A stretch of DNA of 64,000 nt from Piezodorus guildinii (taxonomy: Eukaryota > Arthropoda > Insecta > Hemiptera > Pentatomidae), in NCBI GenBank assembly GCA_023052935.1, contig CM041292.1, positions 41,314,139-41,378,138 of the forward strand, read 5' to 3'. Both the position numbers and the translations under genes were made by a program. The notes beneath the pieces are model-generated. The model did not search any database. It saw only the letters and a list, made by a program, of their open reading frames with translations, and was not told the DNA's origin. Positions 1-12,250 of this stretch are shown one piece after another. Position 1 is the first letter of the stretch. Each line of letters starts with the position of its first letter.

Positions 1-415
1 ATCAAAGTCGATTGACCTTTAAATTTTATAAACTTAAGACGTATTAAGAAAAATATTTAATATATATGTTTTGGTAATGAAAATATGGTTCGGAAATTTT
101 CTTTGCGGCTTAAGGACCGGTAGAGGAGATCAGGTTTGGTTATAATCCTAAAATATGCATTACTGCCTACCTTGGACACCCACTTATGTTAATATCTACT
201 CCTTCCAATTTTTTTATTTTTTATTTTCATCTTTCTCTGGTCCTCTGATAAATTTTTATTTTTACATCTGCCATGATAATTCCACCGTATGATCATTCAT
301 ACACAAACAAAATAAATAAAAATAAAAAAGTTAAAAGAAGTTAACCGAATTGGGCTATAAGATACAGCCCCATAATGGTATTATAGAATCTTTAAGATAA
401 ATAAAATCACAGTAT
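1..415. other. AT-rich sequence, no gene seen
   Basis: No coding pattern, RNA or clear repeat boundary is visible. The sequence is A/T rich with short homopolymers. Confidence 0.5.
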
Positions 416-2090
416 AAATATTTTTTGCTTAGGATTTTTTATTTAGTTTTTCTTGAGTTTACCGACATACCTACTTTTCATAACTTTTTTTTAATGAAAA
501 TGACCGAAAATAACCGATATCATTAGACAAATAAATGTCCGATGTTTCTTGGAGCCGAAAAATAATAGTTTAAAGAATTTCAAAAAGGTTTTTATTATTG
601 TTATATTTTATAGTCTCATTATAATGCTAGATATATATTTTTCATTTTTTGAAATATAATTTTGAATATAACATAAAAGTATTTATTAAATGAGTTAGAA
701 TGTATGTAAAATAATTTAAAAAAAATCACTTTGAATATAGTATACCAAACTATTTTGTTAGAAAAAAGTCTGTTTAATTTTAAATATTGTTTATAAATAA
801 AAATGTCTTGTTTCAAAACATGAATTTTCAGTTCATCTTATGCTTCCTAGGAGCCGAAAAAATAATATTTTAAAGAATTTCAACAAATTTTATATTATGT
901 TTCTATTTTCTAGTCCCATTAAACAGCTCGTTAAATTTTTAATTTTTTAAAATATAGTTTGAATGTAACCTAATAGTATTTATTAAATGAGTTAGCATAC
1001 ATGTAAAATTATTATAAAAAAGAAATTCCACTAACTTCTTCGCTTAGTATAAATTTAACTTTAAATGTTTCAGCCAAAGTAATAGCTTACGTTTTTAAAG
1101 AATTACCATCCAGTGACTAGGAAAAATCTGTAAATAATATCTTAAGAAGCAACACTATCTTATTGGGCCTTTTGTCACATTATAACTTATGATAGTTAAC
1201 TTGTTAAATATTAATTTTTCTGAAATACTGTGCTTTCCAACGGTATATTATACATCTTTATAATTATCCTTATCCTGACATCTGTTGTTATTTATTCATT
1301 TAATGTCACTTTATACTGTTGTGGCTAATCGGAGGTTGCTACAGTGGGGTCCTAAATTTATCTCCCGTAAGATTATTTCAATTAGAATACATCAACCTCC
1401 ATGATATTAAGGTCCATTTAATTTTACATCGATGCAGTTTGATCTAATACCGTTTTTGAAAAAGGCATATGACAATATAAATGGTACTTCTGGTCAAGCT
1501 TATACGTTTTCCTTATTAAACATTTTTAATAAAAGTTAAGTTATTATAGAATTTTTAAGTTAAAAAAATTACTGTAAAAATGCCATATAATTTGTTTAGG
1601 ATTTTTTTTTTTTTTTTCTGGAATTTACCGACATACTTTTCATAACTTTTTGTTGTTCTATTTAAAAAAAAATATATTTTATTGATTATTGATTTAAGTA
1701 CTCGAAATCACGGATATCTTTAAAGGTATCTTGACGGATATCTTTGATATTAGTTAGAAAAATATTAGGCAAACGTCCGATGTTTCTTGGAGCCGAAAAA
1801 TAATAGTTTAAAGAATTTCAACAAGTTTTTTATTATTGTTATATTTTATAGTCTCATTATAATGCTAGATATATTTTTCATTTTTTGAAATTTAATTTTG
1901 AATATAACATAATAGTATTTATTAAATGAGTTAGAATGTATGTAAAATTATTTTTTAAAAAAACCACTTAGAATATAGTATACCAAACTATTTTGTTTAA
2001 AATAAAATGTGATTAATTTTAAATATTGTTTATAAATAAAAATGCCTTGATTCAAAACATGAATTTTCAGTTCATCTTCTGTACCTTAAA
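416..2090 (+). repeat. AT-rich repeat, two long copies and one partial
   Basis: A block at about 420-830 reappears at about 1585-2075. Shared landmarks in order are a TTTAGGATTTTTT tract, TTTACCGACATAC, GATGTTTCTTGGAGCCGAAA, AAAGAATTTCAA, TATTTATTAAATGAGTTAG and CAAAACATGAATTTTCAG. A third, partial copy (about 838-1020) starts at a similar GGAGCCGAAAA and abuts the first. No reading frame is conserved among copies, so this is non-coding repeat DNA, probably a non-autonomous transposon of unknown class. Confidence 0.7.
1140..1560 (+). repeat. Fragment of the Helentron-like repeat family, interrupted by a SINE2 piece
   Basis: This segment matches the middle of the long family (compare 24290-24680): TTTCCAACGGTATATTATAC, then ATTTTACATCGAT and a stretch like GTTTTTGAGAAAATCG. 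A piece of SINE2 in minus orientation (about 1287-1365, with TTTAATGTCAC and GTGGCTAATCGG) interrupts it. Confidence 0.6.
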
Positions 2091-2967
2091 TTTTTTGTAT
2101 ACTACCTCTTCAGTATTTGGTTGTTTTACACACATAAGAAAACATTGCAACTGGAGTGAGCGAGTTTTGGTTACTGACTTTAAGGAGAATATAACAAAAA
2201 AAAAAAAACATAGTTCTTCTTGTTCATATCTGTTGAGCTTCTTATAAAAATAAATTAGTGTGAAAAAGTAACTGCGTTGTAAGGGACACTAAACTCTAAA
2301 GCTATCGAGTGTATCTGTACCTTAACTACCGTAAATCATCAGTGCCGCTTTCAGGCTCGAATAACTTGTCTTGTACTATATTATATTATAGTCGTTATTA
2401 TTACTGAATAACCATAAAAATAGATTTTGTTTCAATTTCCAGTACAGGTATAATACACCACTAATGAACAGTAATTTATTATTATACCATAATAATACAA
2501 AATAAAAATTAACCCTGTTCGATTGTGAAAGACTTGTATTAGTTGGAAGATGTCCGAGCCATCCATTATGCTAATTAGAATTCTTATCTAAATATATTCC
2601 AGTCCTTCATAAGTGTCCTTTCTCTGTAGGAAATGTCTCAAGAGAATCTTGTAGATTACTAAAAGGCGCTAACGAAGCTATTGAAGTGGCATTCAATGAT
2701 TGATATGAACAAGTTTATTTCTTCATCTGATGTTAATTTTGTTGGAAAAAGAAACCTCCAAAAATATTCCTAATTTCATACATATTATCAACGATAACCA
2801 TACGATTAATTTAATTTATCATTCCTTCAAAATGTAGATTAATGATTGCCAATAAACCACACCATATGGAGTAACGCTTATTTAAAGTATCAGTTTTTAA
2901 AATAAATTACGGAAAAAGAATGTAAGTAATAATAAATATCTAAAATTTTATTCGGACTATTTTATTT
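2091..2967. other. AT-rich sequence, no gene seen
   Basis: No coding frame of note and no recognised repeat. Short open frames here are what chance gives in this composition. Confidence 0.5.
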
Positions 2968-3770
2968 TAGTCCAGTAAAATAGGCTAAAATTCAAGATTT
3001 TTGGGAAGTAATTCGGACAAAGCTGAAAACCATTTTGATACCTCTTAACTCTCCTAAATAAAAGGAATCTGAGTTTGCACCCCCACAAATGGTGAGCTTA
3101 ACTTTTTAGAGCCGAAAAACCTCGAATTTTTGCACTTTTTTAATTTTTCTCCTATAACTCGGAAACGGTGCTTCCAACAGAAAATCTCTCTTTTTTTTTC
3201 AAAATTAAATAACGTTAAACTTACTTTCTCAAAGCCATCTTAGTTATTGAATAGTTTTAGTAATATTGCCGCAATCGTTCATCAGAAATAGTCTAGAAAT
3301 ACTTTTTCCTTTTTTGTTCAAAAATCCAATCCGGTCACTAAGAGACAACAACTGGTCCAAATCGAAAAAAAAAGTCATAGAATAAAAGTTGTAGAGCATC
3401 AAATTTCAAGTCTTATAGTCACTTTCAATTTCAGATGTAGTTGGTACGAACCTTCAAAAAACATGTTTTTATCGATTTTCCACGACACTTGTCCAAAAGG
3501 TTGTGAGAAATATTTGCTGGATACGGCCGATTTAAAACATTCTACAGTGACTGCTCCTGTACTTTTACTGGGAATAGCGATATCTACTCCATAACATGAC
3601 TAGCCAAATGGCAGCTTGTCTCTATGTGGGTTAGTTATACCTGCCATGATGCTAACTCAGATTACTTTTATTTAGGATCATTAAGAGTTATTAAAGTGAT
3701 TTCCAGCTTTGTCCGAATTAATTCTTACAAATATCCTTATTTTACAGGGCTATTTAGGTTAGAAACATAA
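2968..3770. mobile_element. Non-autonomous DNA transposon with imperfect terminal inverted repeats
   Basis: TAATTCGGACAAAGCTG at about 3009-3025 is matched in reverse complement by CAGCTTTGTCCGAATTA at about 3704-3720. The similarity extends outward on both sides to a GTAAAATA / TATTTTAC core, giving imperfect arms of roughly 60 bases. No long reading frame lies between the arms, so the element could not encode a transposase and would rely on one supplied elsewhere. Superfamily is not assigned because no target-site duplication was found. Confidence 0.55.
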
Positions 3771-4310
3771 TTTGGTTTGGCTTCACCCAAACACTATTGT
3801 TATTCCTATTAATACACTAGGACAGTATAGTGAGATTTCCCACCCTTGGACCTAACAAAAGAAGCACAACCAATTTTTGTTCATTCAATTCAAACCAATT
3901 CATTGTTGAGGGACTGTAGAGGTTCGTAAATTCCTAAAAATAAAGAGAGGAGGGAGAAAAATTTTAATCGTGGACCAGTGTGGCGAGTTGGAAGAATTAT
4001 TAATTTTCGAAATGAAGATAACAAACATAGATCGATTATCCTTCATTCATTTGATGTAGTTTGGTATGCGTGGATATGACACATCTGTAAAACATTCCAT
4101 AGATATTTTTAATGAATTTTAATCTGATATAAATGGATTTTTTTAGATAGAAAACTGGCATATCTACAAGATTCCATTTCGTTTGGTCTAGAAGGGGTTG
4201 TGGCGGAACGTGATAAATCGTATTGGGGGGGGGGAATATACATCATCCATCCCTTAAATGTATGAAACCTTGTTGTGGAATAGAAATATGAATAGGAAAT
4301 AAATTTAATA
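3771..4310. other. No gene seen
   Basis: AT-rich sequence with a G run near 4227. No conserved frame or named repeat was recognised. Confidence 0.45.
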
Positions 4311-4494
4311 CATCGTCCCTCCCACGTCAAACTAACTAATGTGAAAATCGGTACTTTTCTCGAAAGCTAAAAAAACCTATAATGGTGACCCCAAAATCAG
4401 CCTTTTTCCAAAAAAGTAGATTCCCGCGTTCCTGATAGAGATTCGAAGTAATACGAATTTTTCACATTCGTTAGTTTGATGTGGTAGGGACGAT
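4311..4494. repeat. Inverted repeat (hairpin) with arms of about 40 bases
   Basis: The arm at 4311-4350 (CATCGTCCCTCCCACGTCAA, then ACTAACTAATGTGAAAA) is matched in reverse complement at 4454-4494 (TTTTCACATTCGTTAGTTTG, then ATGTGGTAGGGACGAT) with a few mismatches. About 100 bases separate the arms. This may be a MITE end pair or a foldback element. Confidence 0.6.
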
Positions 4495-5180
4495 ATGAAG
4501 GATCAGATAACTGATTATTTATTAGCTTCGGTAGAAAAATCTGTGATAAAAACGATGGTGTATGATCAGATTTGAAAAAAAAATTAAGCAGTGTTGTTGT
4601 AAATAATTCATTCAAAAACACCAATTGCATAATGGGTTATTAATAAGTAAAGAACTCAGCAGATAATTACAAAATGGTTTATTATTCCCAAATAATTAAA
4701 TGCCTTCATAAGGTTACTATTCACACCAAATATCATGTTAGTTTGGATTTCTATATCGTATTGTTTATTATATAGCTGTGTATGTCATTAACTTGTCAGG
4801 ATTAGATGTGCTCAGGAGGATGAATTTCAATAAATCAAAGAACTAAAGATACACGAACAGGTTTCAATGTCGATTACGAATTACGAATCATGATTACTGT
4901 GTTCAAAACGCAATATCTTCGCTAACACTTAACTGAGTTCAATTTCTTGTTTTCTTTTATACGTGATTTAATTTTCTTTTGACCAGAACAGTAATAGATT
5001 CATCAATCCATTAAGCATGTTTTTTTGATCAAACCACCTGAAAATTAAATTAGAATTAACTATCGCAATTATATTATACAAGAGATTCTAGATGAGTTTT
5101 TTAAAAATAAGCTAAGGTTATAACAAATATCAATATATGTTGATGTTATCTAATAGATTAAGGCGTTATGTTATAATTGT
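4495..5180. other. AT-rich sequence, no gene seen
   Basis: No coding or repeat signal was recognised. Confidence 0.45.
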
Positions 5181-5425
5181 TTTAATTGTCACGACAGACC
5201 GTGTAGGTCTTTGGTCTTCTTGACGATACTTTATTGGGTAAGGTCATCACTCCCTGTTTTTATGGGTTTCCACCAGTTGGCTGACGAGCCTCACATACCT
5301 GAGGGAGAGTGAATCCCTTTTTAATTACGTGCTTGAAAAAGCTCCTCCGGGACTGAGATTCGAAATCGCAACTTTTGGCTTGAAAAAATAGCGCACCAGT
5401 CGCGCAGCCACTAGCTTCCTATGTA
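5181..5425 (-). mobile_element. tRNA-derived SINE, family 3
   Basis: Read on the minus strand, the head has an A-box-like TAGTGGCTGCGCGACTGG followed about 45 bases later by a B-box-like TTTCGAATCTC. This is the internal RNA polymerase III promoter layout of a tRNA-derived SINE. The body then continues without a reading frame. Only one copy was seen, so its ends are approximate. Confidence 0.55.
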
Positions 5426-5573
5426 TTACTATTAATCCTATAATATTAATTCACTTGTATTAACTCTTATAATATATTAATTAACTTGTACTAACAGCAA
5501 CAAATAAAAATAGTATTGTGTCTCTTCTATTTATGTTTTCTTTTATTTATCAAAATTGTTTTTATTGAAAGTA

Positions 5574-5841
5574 GTGGTGTGGTTTAGTTGATAGAGCACA
5601 GTTCTCCGAGTCCTGGGTTCGAATCTCGGCTGTATATCATTTAAGCCGTGGAGCGTCTCTAGGTATAGACGACCAGAGCCCCCTGGGGCGCACCTAGACT
5701 CTATAATGTAGGCACCCAAAATTGGGAAAACGCCTGGCGACTGAGTGTGATCTATCTCGGCCAAATTACATCTTTGCACGGCCGTTTGCCGTGAAACATA
5801 ATTACTGAACCAAGATCCTTCATAATTACAGGTTATTTTTC
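5574..5841 (+). mobile_element. tRNA-derived SINE, family 1 (full-length copy)
   Basis: The tRNA-like head carries an A-box-like TGGTTTAGTTGATAGAGCA and a B box GGTTCGAATCTC. The body has the marker stretches CCCCTGGGGCGCACC, GGCGACTGAGTGTGATC and TTGCACGGCCGTTTGCC, shared with the copy at 30854-31137. Near-identical flanks ATTGAAAGTA (5564-5573) and ATTAAAAGTA (5842-5851) look like a 10-base target-site duplication with one change. Confidence 0.8.
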
Positions 5842-6607
5842 ATTAAAAGTATTTGCTCCTTTTTATGATCGAATATTTTCATTAAATTTGTATGGTTTCA
5901 TAGGTAGAAATAGTAGTACTAATTCATTAAGTAAAATTTCATGAAGTGATGTATGTGTCATCCTCATTCTGACGTATGGTTCTAAATTTTGAAAACATTT
6001 AAGATTACGAGTTTGATTAAATTACATTTAAATACAATATTTTAAATTTATCTAAAAGTATCTATCTGAGATTTATTTATAAAGATATTTAGAATCATTT
6101 CGCTTAGTTTTGTTTTGTTAGGTGAAAATAGGATGAAGAAGACTTCAGATCCGGGAATGTCTCTTTTCAAGGGCGTTGAGGGTCATTCAGCTGTTCTATG
6201 TTGATTTAACACAGATCAATGACCACGTAAAAAATTTAGTAGTGTACTAACCCATTCCTTTTAAATGAATTATCCTTCATTTTTCAATTAATCGATAATG
6301 GAAAACCAATATAGGCTTAAAAAAACGTGACTTAAATTCATAGAAAGCTAACAGCAACAATCATGACAGGAGTTGGCATGTGGAAGAGGTCAAACCGTTT
6401 CTGGTAATTCCCAACATTTCCTCTAGGCTGGACGATTAGTGTTTCTGGAAATCGGTGAAAATAAACAAAACTAATTATTTAAAGCAAATATGATTGAAAC
6501 ATTGATTTTAAAATGTACTTCACATGTTGCTGCTGTGATGATTTTCAGAAAAAAATATTTTTGTACAATATCTATTCCCATTTCGAATAGTGCAATTAGA
6601 ATTTTTT
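5842..6607. other. No gene seen
   Basis: AT-rich sequence without recognised features. Confidence 0.45.
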
Positions 6608-7045
6608 ATTGGGTTGTAAAATAAGTCCGTAGCGTTTTTTTTTCTGTCGATTTCAATAAAAACTTGAGATTCTTGTAAATATTTTTAATCAATTGTATAT
6701 GACCCATTTTGATCTATTACATGTGGCCGTCTTTCAGGTATTTTTTTTATTCTTCCTCCCGAACTCGAGAGCGCTTTGCGTCTTCCAAGTCAAAAGTTCT
6801 GGGTTCTGAATCCAGCAAATCTCTTACCGACGGTGCTTTCTCCTGAGGTGTCATCACCATACACACTGTAAATTTCGTTAACCTTCTGTGCAGCGGATTT
6901 TCCTTTCCGGAAATAACAAATCATCAAAGAACGAAAATACAAAATACCACTTGATGATAAGGAATCTCGGTTGAAACTGATGTATTGAAGCACATTAACT
7001 AATCCTGTTTTAGAATATGTAAACATTATTGACGAATAAAACATG
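6608..7045 (-). mobile_element. Mariner-family transposon relic, internally deleted
   Basis: The minus-strand translation of about 6790-6945 contains FRKGKSAAQKVNEIYSVYG followed by GESTVGKRFAGFRTQNF. This is the helix-turn-helix start of a mariner transposase, whose family pattern is FRKGK..A..A...I..VYG......ST...WF..FR.GNF. No DDD catalytic domain follows: the sequence runs directly into TTGGGTTGTAAAATAAGTCC at about 6609, which looks like a mariner terminal inverted repeat facing outward. The copy is therefore a deleted, non-autonomous relic. Confidence 0.65.
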
Positions 7046-7364
7046 ATTTTATGAACTCAGTGAGGATTAAATTGAAATATTGAAAAACCCTATGAACTTG
7101 TTTGATTAGTTAAAATCAGTTAGTTTCAAAACAAGTAAAACAATATCAGGTTCTAAGATTTCGTTCTATTATTAATTGATTAATGGGATAAATCAATGTA
7201 TTAATTAATGGAAGAAATTTGTACTCTTGAAATTCATTTGATTTTTTAATAAAAGTTCATAGTTGATGAAGTGACAAACATAATTTAATTTTGATATAAA
7301 TAATATAGGAGATATATTAAAAAAAAAATATGTTTACTTTTCCTATCCTATCACTTTCCTTTCT
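7046..7364. other. No gene seen
   Basis: AT-rich spacer containing a short poly(A) run near 7320. Confidence 0.4.
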
Positions 7365-7975
7365 ACCTATGCTGATGACACTGTTATCAATACTGATCCA
7401 AATATTACCTCTCAAACTCTCCAATCCCACCTCAGAGATCTTGAGGTATGGTGTCAAAATTGGAGAATTAAAATAAATTCCAACAAATCCCACCAACTTA
7501 CCTTTACCCTTTGTCGTAAACCTATGACATCCTGTCTACAGTGTCCTTCGATAACATTCCGCTAGTTCCTGTTGAACAGATCAATATCTAGGACTCCACC
7601 TTGACAAACGCCTTACTTGGAACCTTCATACAAGACTGAAGTGACAAGAAATTGCTCTACGTTTTCGGCTACTCCTACACTTAGTAGAAAACGCTCAAAC
7701 CTTCCACTCAACAACAAAAGGCTCATCCACATGACTACCATACGGCTATATGGACTTACGAAGTAGAGCAATGGGGCTCTACTAAACCATCAAATTCTTC
7801 CTCTATCCAATTGCTACAATCCAAAATCCTTCCTAAAATCTTCAATGCTCCTTACTTTTTAACTAATAAACTGATCCATAAATACCTTAATGTTCCATAG
7901 GTTGCTATTTGGCCCGAACCAGATATCATTCCTTTTAAGTCCATTCCCACTCTAATGCTCTAGTTTGCAAAATCT
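7365..7975 (+). pseudogene. Jockey-like LINE fragment (reverse transcriptase C-terminal half)
   Basis: The plus-strand translation opens at the palm motif YADDT (near 7367), runs through SHLRDLEVWCQNWRIKINSN and continues into the downstream domain, with frameshifts and stops. It shares DNA-level similarity with the copies at 35435-36025, 46480-47430 and 56790-57770. Shared stretches are the AAGACTGAA..GACAAGAAA region and GGACTTACG.AG.TGAGC. It is 5'-truncated and inactive. The reverse transcriptase would have copied the element's own RNA. Confidence 0.75.
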
Positions 7976-8207
7976 GTTTATCACTCATATAAATATTTCT
8001 ATTTTTTTATTAATTATTATTCAAATTCTGGCTTTTGATAAAATGGCTCTGCTTTATTGAATTTTGCAGATGATTTCGAATAAGTACATTACTAAAAGAT
8101 CCTTGAATGATTTTTTTGTTTTTACAGAAAACGCAGAAATCTTTCATTTACTTTTCTTGAACCAATTTTACTTACTTTGTAACTTTTGGAAAGAAGTGAA
8201 ATTTTAA

Positions 8208-8245
<38 letters not shown>

Positions 8246-8640
8246 GAAATAGCAAGTATAGAAATGTGTCAAAATATCAATTTCTTAAATGTCCTATAGT
8301 TTTTCTTGGAAATCAGCGTATCCCCTATCAAGCGCTGATGTGTGGGATTTTCGCACCAGGTACTAAATGTCCTCTGGTGCCCTCATCAAAATCTGGAAGT
8401 ATACGGTTTTTTTTTTTGTTTTTTTAAATATTTATCTATGATCGGAAAATTTTAAAATCTACTAACTTTTGATAGTAGTTTTGATTGTTAAGAATAACAT
8501 TCTAATGGCCTCCAGGAAATCAACGAGCAATACAAAATTTTATAATAGAAGAATTTATGGTATATATTGATTAATTAGGTTAAGTTTATAGCAGCATGTT
8601 TTGTATTGTTGTTCAAATAATGGGATTTTGAACCTTTTCC
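7976..8640. other. AT-rich spacer with a poly(T) run
   Basis: A T run of about 29 bases lies near 8214-8242. A moderately complex block at about 8300-8400 was not recognised. No gene is seen. Confidence 0.4.
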
Positions 8641-8905
8641 AACTGATGAACTTGAACCAGCGAGGTTGAACACAGCAGCGCTCCATAGAGGTAGTAAGGA
8701 AATAGAAAAGTTGCACAGTGAAGATGGGTGCTGCTATCTACAGGTCAGTGCCCCTAGGAAATCTGCGAAACCGGCCTCCAAGGACTCGGAACCAGCTACA
8801 ATCACCTGCCCCGCCTATCGGTCTGTCCGTCTGTAGATTTTTATCTTTTACCGTTTTACATTCGACGGTCAAGGTGGGCGTTGCTTGGGTTCAATGGTTT
8901 CCTTA
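8641..8905 (+). other. Moderately GC-rich block, unrecognised
   Basis: The base composition rises above the surroundings. An ATG at 8724 opens a 60-codon frame to a stop near 8906, and GTCAGT at about 8743 resembles a splice donor (CTACAG|GTCAGT). The translation matches nothing I know. It could be a host exon, a decayed repeat or chance. Confidence 0.2.
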
Positions 8906-9750
8906 ATAGTAGGGTTAATTTAAATACCTGTGTCCATCTTCAACTCGTTCTGGTAGGATTGCTACTACTGCCGTCGTTTAATTGATAGTCTCCTACTCTG
9001 CGGTTAGAGAATCTATTTTGAGGATCAGATGTTATTAGTTCATACCTTCTCTTAGTAAGGTGGAGATGAAAGGCAATTACTGAAGGCTTTGTTTTATTAA
9101 CTGAATGCTTGTAATAAAATTTAATACGTAACAACATTCCGAAAATACTATGTTGCTGGTGTTGCGTTTGCAATGGTCAATCGTCATAAGATCAAACGAC
9201 TTCATCTGTAACAGAAATAACTAAATTTTGTTAATAGAAATTAAGTTATGCAAAGCGAACTATTATGTCTCAGTATGTAAACATCTGCCACCCTTGACGA
9301 TTTAAAGATTTTAAGCACACTTTATTTTGAGTTGTTTTTTTGATCTCCTGGAGTTTGACATTCAGGAGACATACGAACTTGCTATTGGCACTGACCTTTA
9401 GATGTGATTTCGAAGCCAAAAGTAGTCTACAGCTTTTTTTGGGCGAGTTGGCATGGATGCCACGATGTTACATAAAGACTTTACGTGTACTGAAAGAATT
9501 TGTTGTTTCTGTAACGTAGGATTCCGACGCAAATCTTGGATAGATGAGGACATTATTTAAACTTATTTCGTGACGCTTTCAAATAACATTTTTCAAAGGA
9601 TAATTTAAATGATTAATTTCGTTTTTGTTGAATAATGTTGGGTCAAAGAGGAATTGATTGCAGTGAGAACTTTTCTGTATGTTGTTTAATTTAACGCCCT
9701 ATCCTATTATGGGTAAAATGGTGAATAATCGTTCAGTTTTGGAACGTATT
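8906..9750. other. No gene seen
   Basis: No recognised coding, RNA or repeat content. Confidence 0.4.
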
Positions 9751-10690
9751 CTATCCGTTCCCAGCACCCCTCTTCTCCCAACCTTTTCCTAAACAATACT
9801 CATATCTCTTTTCATTCATCTGCCAGAAACTTAGATATACTCTTGATCAATAGCCGTCGCCTCCATCGCCTCCTACCATTCAATAATCGTAAAATCCTTG
9901 TTTAATATCTTGTCTTTCCCCACTTTGACTACGGTTGTGAGGTGAAACAGCTGATTTTTAGGTGAACTCGAAGCAAAACTCAAGCGTATTATGAACTGTG
10001 CAATACGATTTGTATTCGGGATCATCAGAGACACACACATAACCCAGTATTACGCCGAGTTAAAGTGGCTTTATCCTCATTACAGATGTCAGTATTTCCT
10101 AGCTTCATTCCTCTACCAAGTTGCCATAACTCATCGTCTCAGCTATTTCTTCCTAACCCTTCAATTTAAATCGTCAAATCAGCCCGTTATACCAGATCCC
10201 GCCTTTCCGACCTCAACCCTCCTCCTCACCGTATTGCTGCCTTTGACAAGTCCTTCCTAGCCAAAGCAACCTCTCTTTGGAATTCTATCCTTCCTGAGAT
10301 CCGTCATGTAAAAACTACTTCCTCCTTCAAACCGCTCCTTTTCAACCACCTTCTTCTTACCTAGTCAAACAGACAATAACCTCAAACTGCAGATCCTAGA
10401 ATTACCAATTTCGTTGTGTTGATATTATTTAAATTATCACTGATGAAGTAGCTATTTCTGTTTTTTATTTTCATTCTAAAAGTTAGATTTGTAAATATGT
10501 ACATTTATTACAACCTTAATTTTTTTAGTTTATTTATTTATTTTTTTTTTTTTTTAGCGATTTGTTCAAAGCCTCAAAGCCATGACCACATGTTTCGGTC
10601 ATCAATTTTGCATTTTTATTTTATTCTTAAGAGACTTTAGTCCCGGAATAATAAAGAAGTTTTTCATTTCATTTCATTCCGACCAAACCA
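9751..10690 (+). pseudogene. CR1/Daphne-like LINE 3' fragment
   Basis: The plus-strand translation shows the C-terminal region of a CR1-group reverse transcriptase. It has FPHFDYGCEV, then MNCAIRFVFGIIRDTHITQY and YAELKWLYPHYRCQYFLASF. After a frameshift near 10195 it continues with RSRLSDLNPPPHRIAAFDKS and WNSILPEIR, ending at TAG 10362-10364. The roughly 300-base tail ends in a TTTCA short tandem repeat (about 10661-10680), typical of this LINE group. An in-frame TAA near 9905 and the frameshift show it is dead. Confidence 0.7.
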
Positions 10691-11147
10691 AAAAAAATAG
10701 CAAGCTCTTAAGTAATAACACTAGAATCTGTTGACTGATACACTACGGGGGAAAAAAAAATCGTGTGTTGCTTAGAGTGGGTATCTGATTTGATACATGC
10801 AAAATATTTGATTTTTTTTTAATACCATGTTTTCATACATTATGAAGTACAATTTTGGTTGGATGTCTACGCGAGTAACAATATGTACATCGCCGCACCC
10901 CTGGGTCACTGGCTCACCTTGGTCACACCCTTTTCAAAATATTTTTCAGCATCTCGGTTCAGGAAGTGAACATTTTCAATTATCAGCCTATATAAATGTA
11001 CTATATTCTACATTATTACATTCATCTAACTTTTTTAATTATTGAAATTGAACTTTATTAAGAACATACAACTAATAAATGTAAACAATTAAGATTATAG
11101 AATTGATAAATCTTGTGAAGAAACTTAGTAGCACTTCAATGCTTTAT
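10691..11147. other. No gene seen
   Basis: AT-rich sequence without recognised features. Confidence 0.4.
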
Positions 11148-11360
11148 TTAAGTTAGCACATCTCGAGACCATTGTCGTCTCGGAGGGTTAGAGAACATAC
11201 AACGGGAGATATGGACTTTGGAATCAAAATAGGTATAATCTACAAAACTATTTCGGGCTAACTCTGCAACTAATGGGATATTCTGGTCTTTGTGGATTAT
11301 TTTATTGGTGAAAAAATCAGGAGTACTTAGGAATTTTATAAGAGTTTTTGTCTGCAAGGA
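11148..11360 (-). pseudogene. Diverged Jockey-like LINE 3' fragment
   Basis: The minus-strand translation FFTNKIIHKDQNIPLVAELA aligns with the C-terminal region of the Jockey-like copy at 46480-47430, whose DNA encodes the matching FVTNK..HKDLN.PYVADLA region. The DNA also has the family's CTCGAGACC and TCTTTGTGGATTATTTTATT stretches. It is short and rearranged. Confidence 0.55.
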
Positions 11361-11819
11361 ATACGGCAGAAATTCGGTGGTTCAGTGGATCCCTGAAGCT
11401 CAATTCCATATGCCGAAATAGGACGGTTAATTAAAATATAAATCCGTTTTATTTAGTATGGTTTAGACATTTCGTTTCAGGATTTATTTATTGTATACGA
11501 TTTAGAGGAAAACGAGTGTTGGATGTAGTTCTATTCGGGTGTAAATAAAAGAGAAATTCCATGATATGTGTCATTTTGTCAGTGTTACATATTTCTAATA
11601 CGTGCTACGCTAAATACAAAAAATTGTTAAGCGAATTAAAATTTTGTCACTGACTTCATAACTTAAAAAAAATCAAGCGTTTCAATTTTGCAAGAAAATA
11701 ATATTAAAAGTTTTAAAATAAATCCTAACCAATGCCTATGAAATTATTTGGAAATAAACTAATAGCAAAAATATTAAATACAATAATATCTTATGTTTAT
11801 CAGTCTTTTTTCAATGTAA
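11361..11819. other. No gene seen
   Basis: AT-rich sequence without recognised features. Confidence 0.4.
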
Positions 11820-12250
11820 TAACTTCTACGAGGTCATTTTTTAAATATTAATGTTTGTGAAATCTTGAGCTTTCAGGCGGTTTTATATGTGATATGGTTT
11901 TAACCATATCAATATTTATCCTTGTTTCTGCTTTAGTTGATTCTCAAATTCTTAAGTCACCTTTTTCCTATCAACGCTAAGAAGGAGAAAGATTTATTGT
12001 TAAATTATTTCTAACCAATAAAAAGGTATATAGTAGAAGAAATATTATAAATTGGGCATTTAAGCCCTGCAAGACATATTACAATGAGCATAGAACCTCC
12101 ATGACATTCATGTCCATTTAATTTTACATCGATATTGTTAGGTTAATTAATTAATTAATTTGAACTGTTTTTGAGAAAATCATAAAAAGGTGCACAATTC
12201 ATGCAAAAAAGTGGTATTTCGTATCAGCCAATTTTGATAAAAAGTTGCTC
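11820..12250 (+). repeat. Fragment of the Helentron-like repeat family
   Basis: It matches the middle of the family: GCATTTAAGCCCTGCAAGAC, then AACCTCCATGACATTC, AATTTTACATCGAT and a block like TTTTTGAGAAAATCATAAAA. Both ends of the element are missing or too diverged to see. Confidence 0.55.

Noticed and set aside
5577..5635. Possible tRNA gene
   Set aside because: A and B boxes are present but the acceptor and anticodon stems do not close and the sequence runs into a SINE body with flanking duplication.
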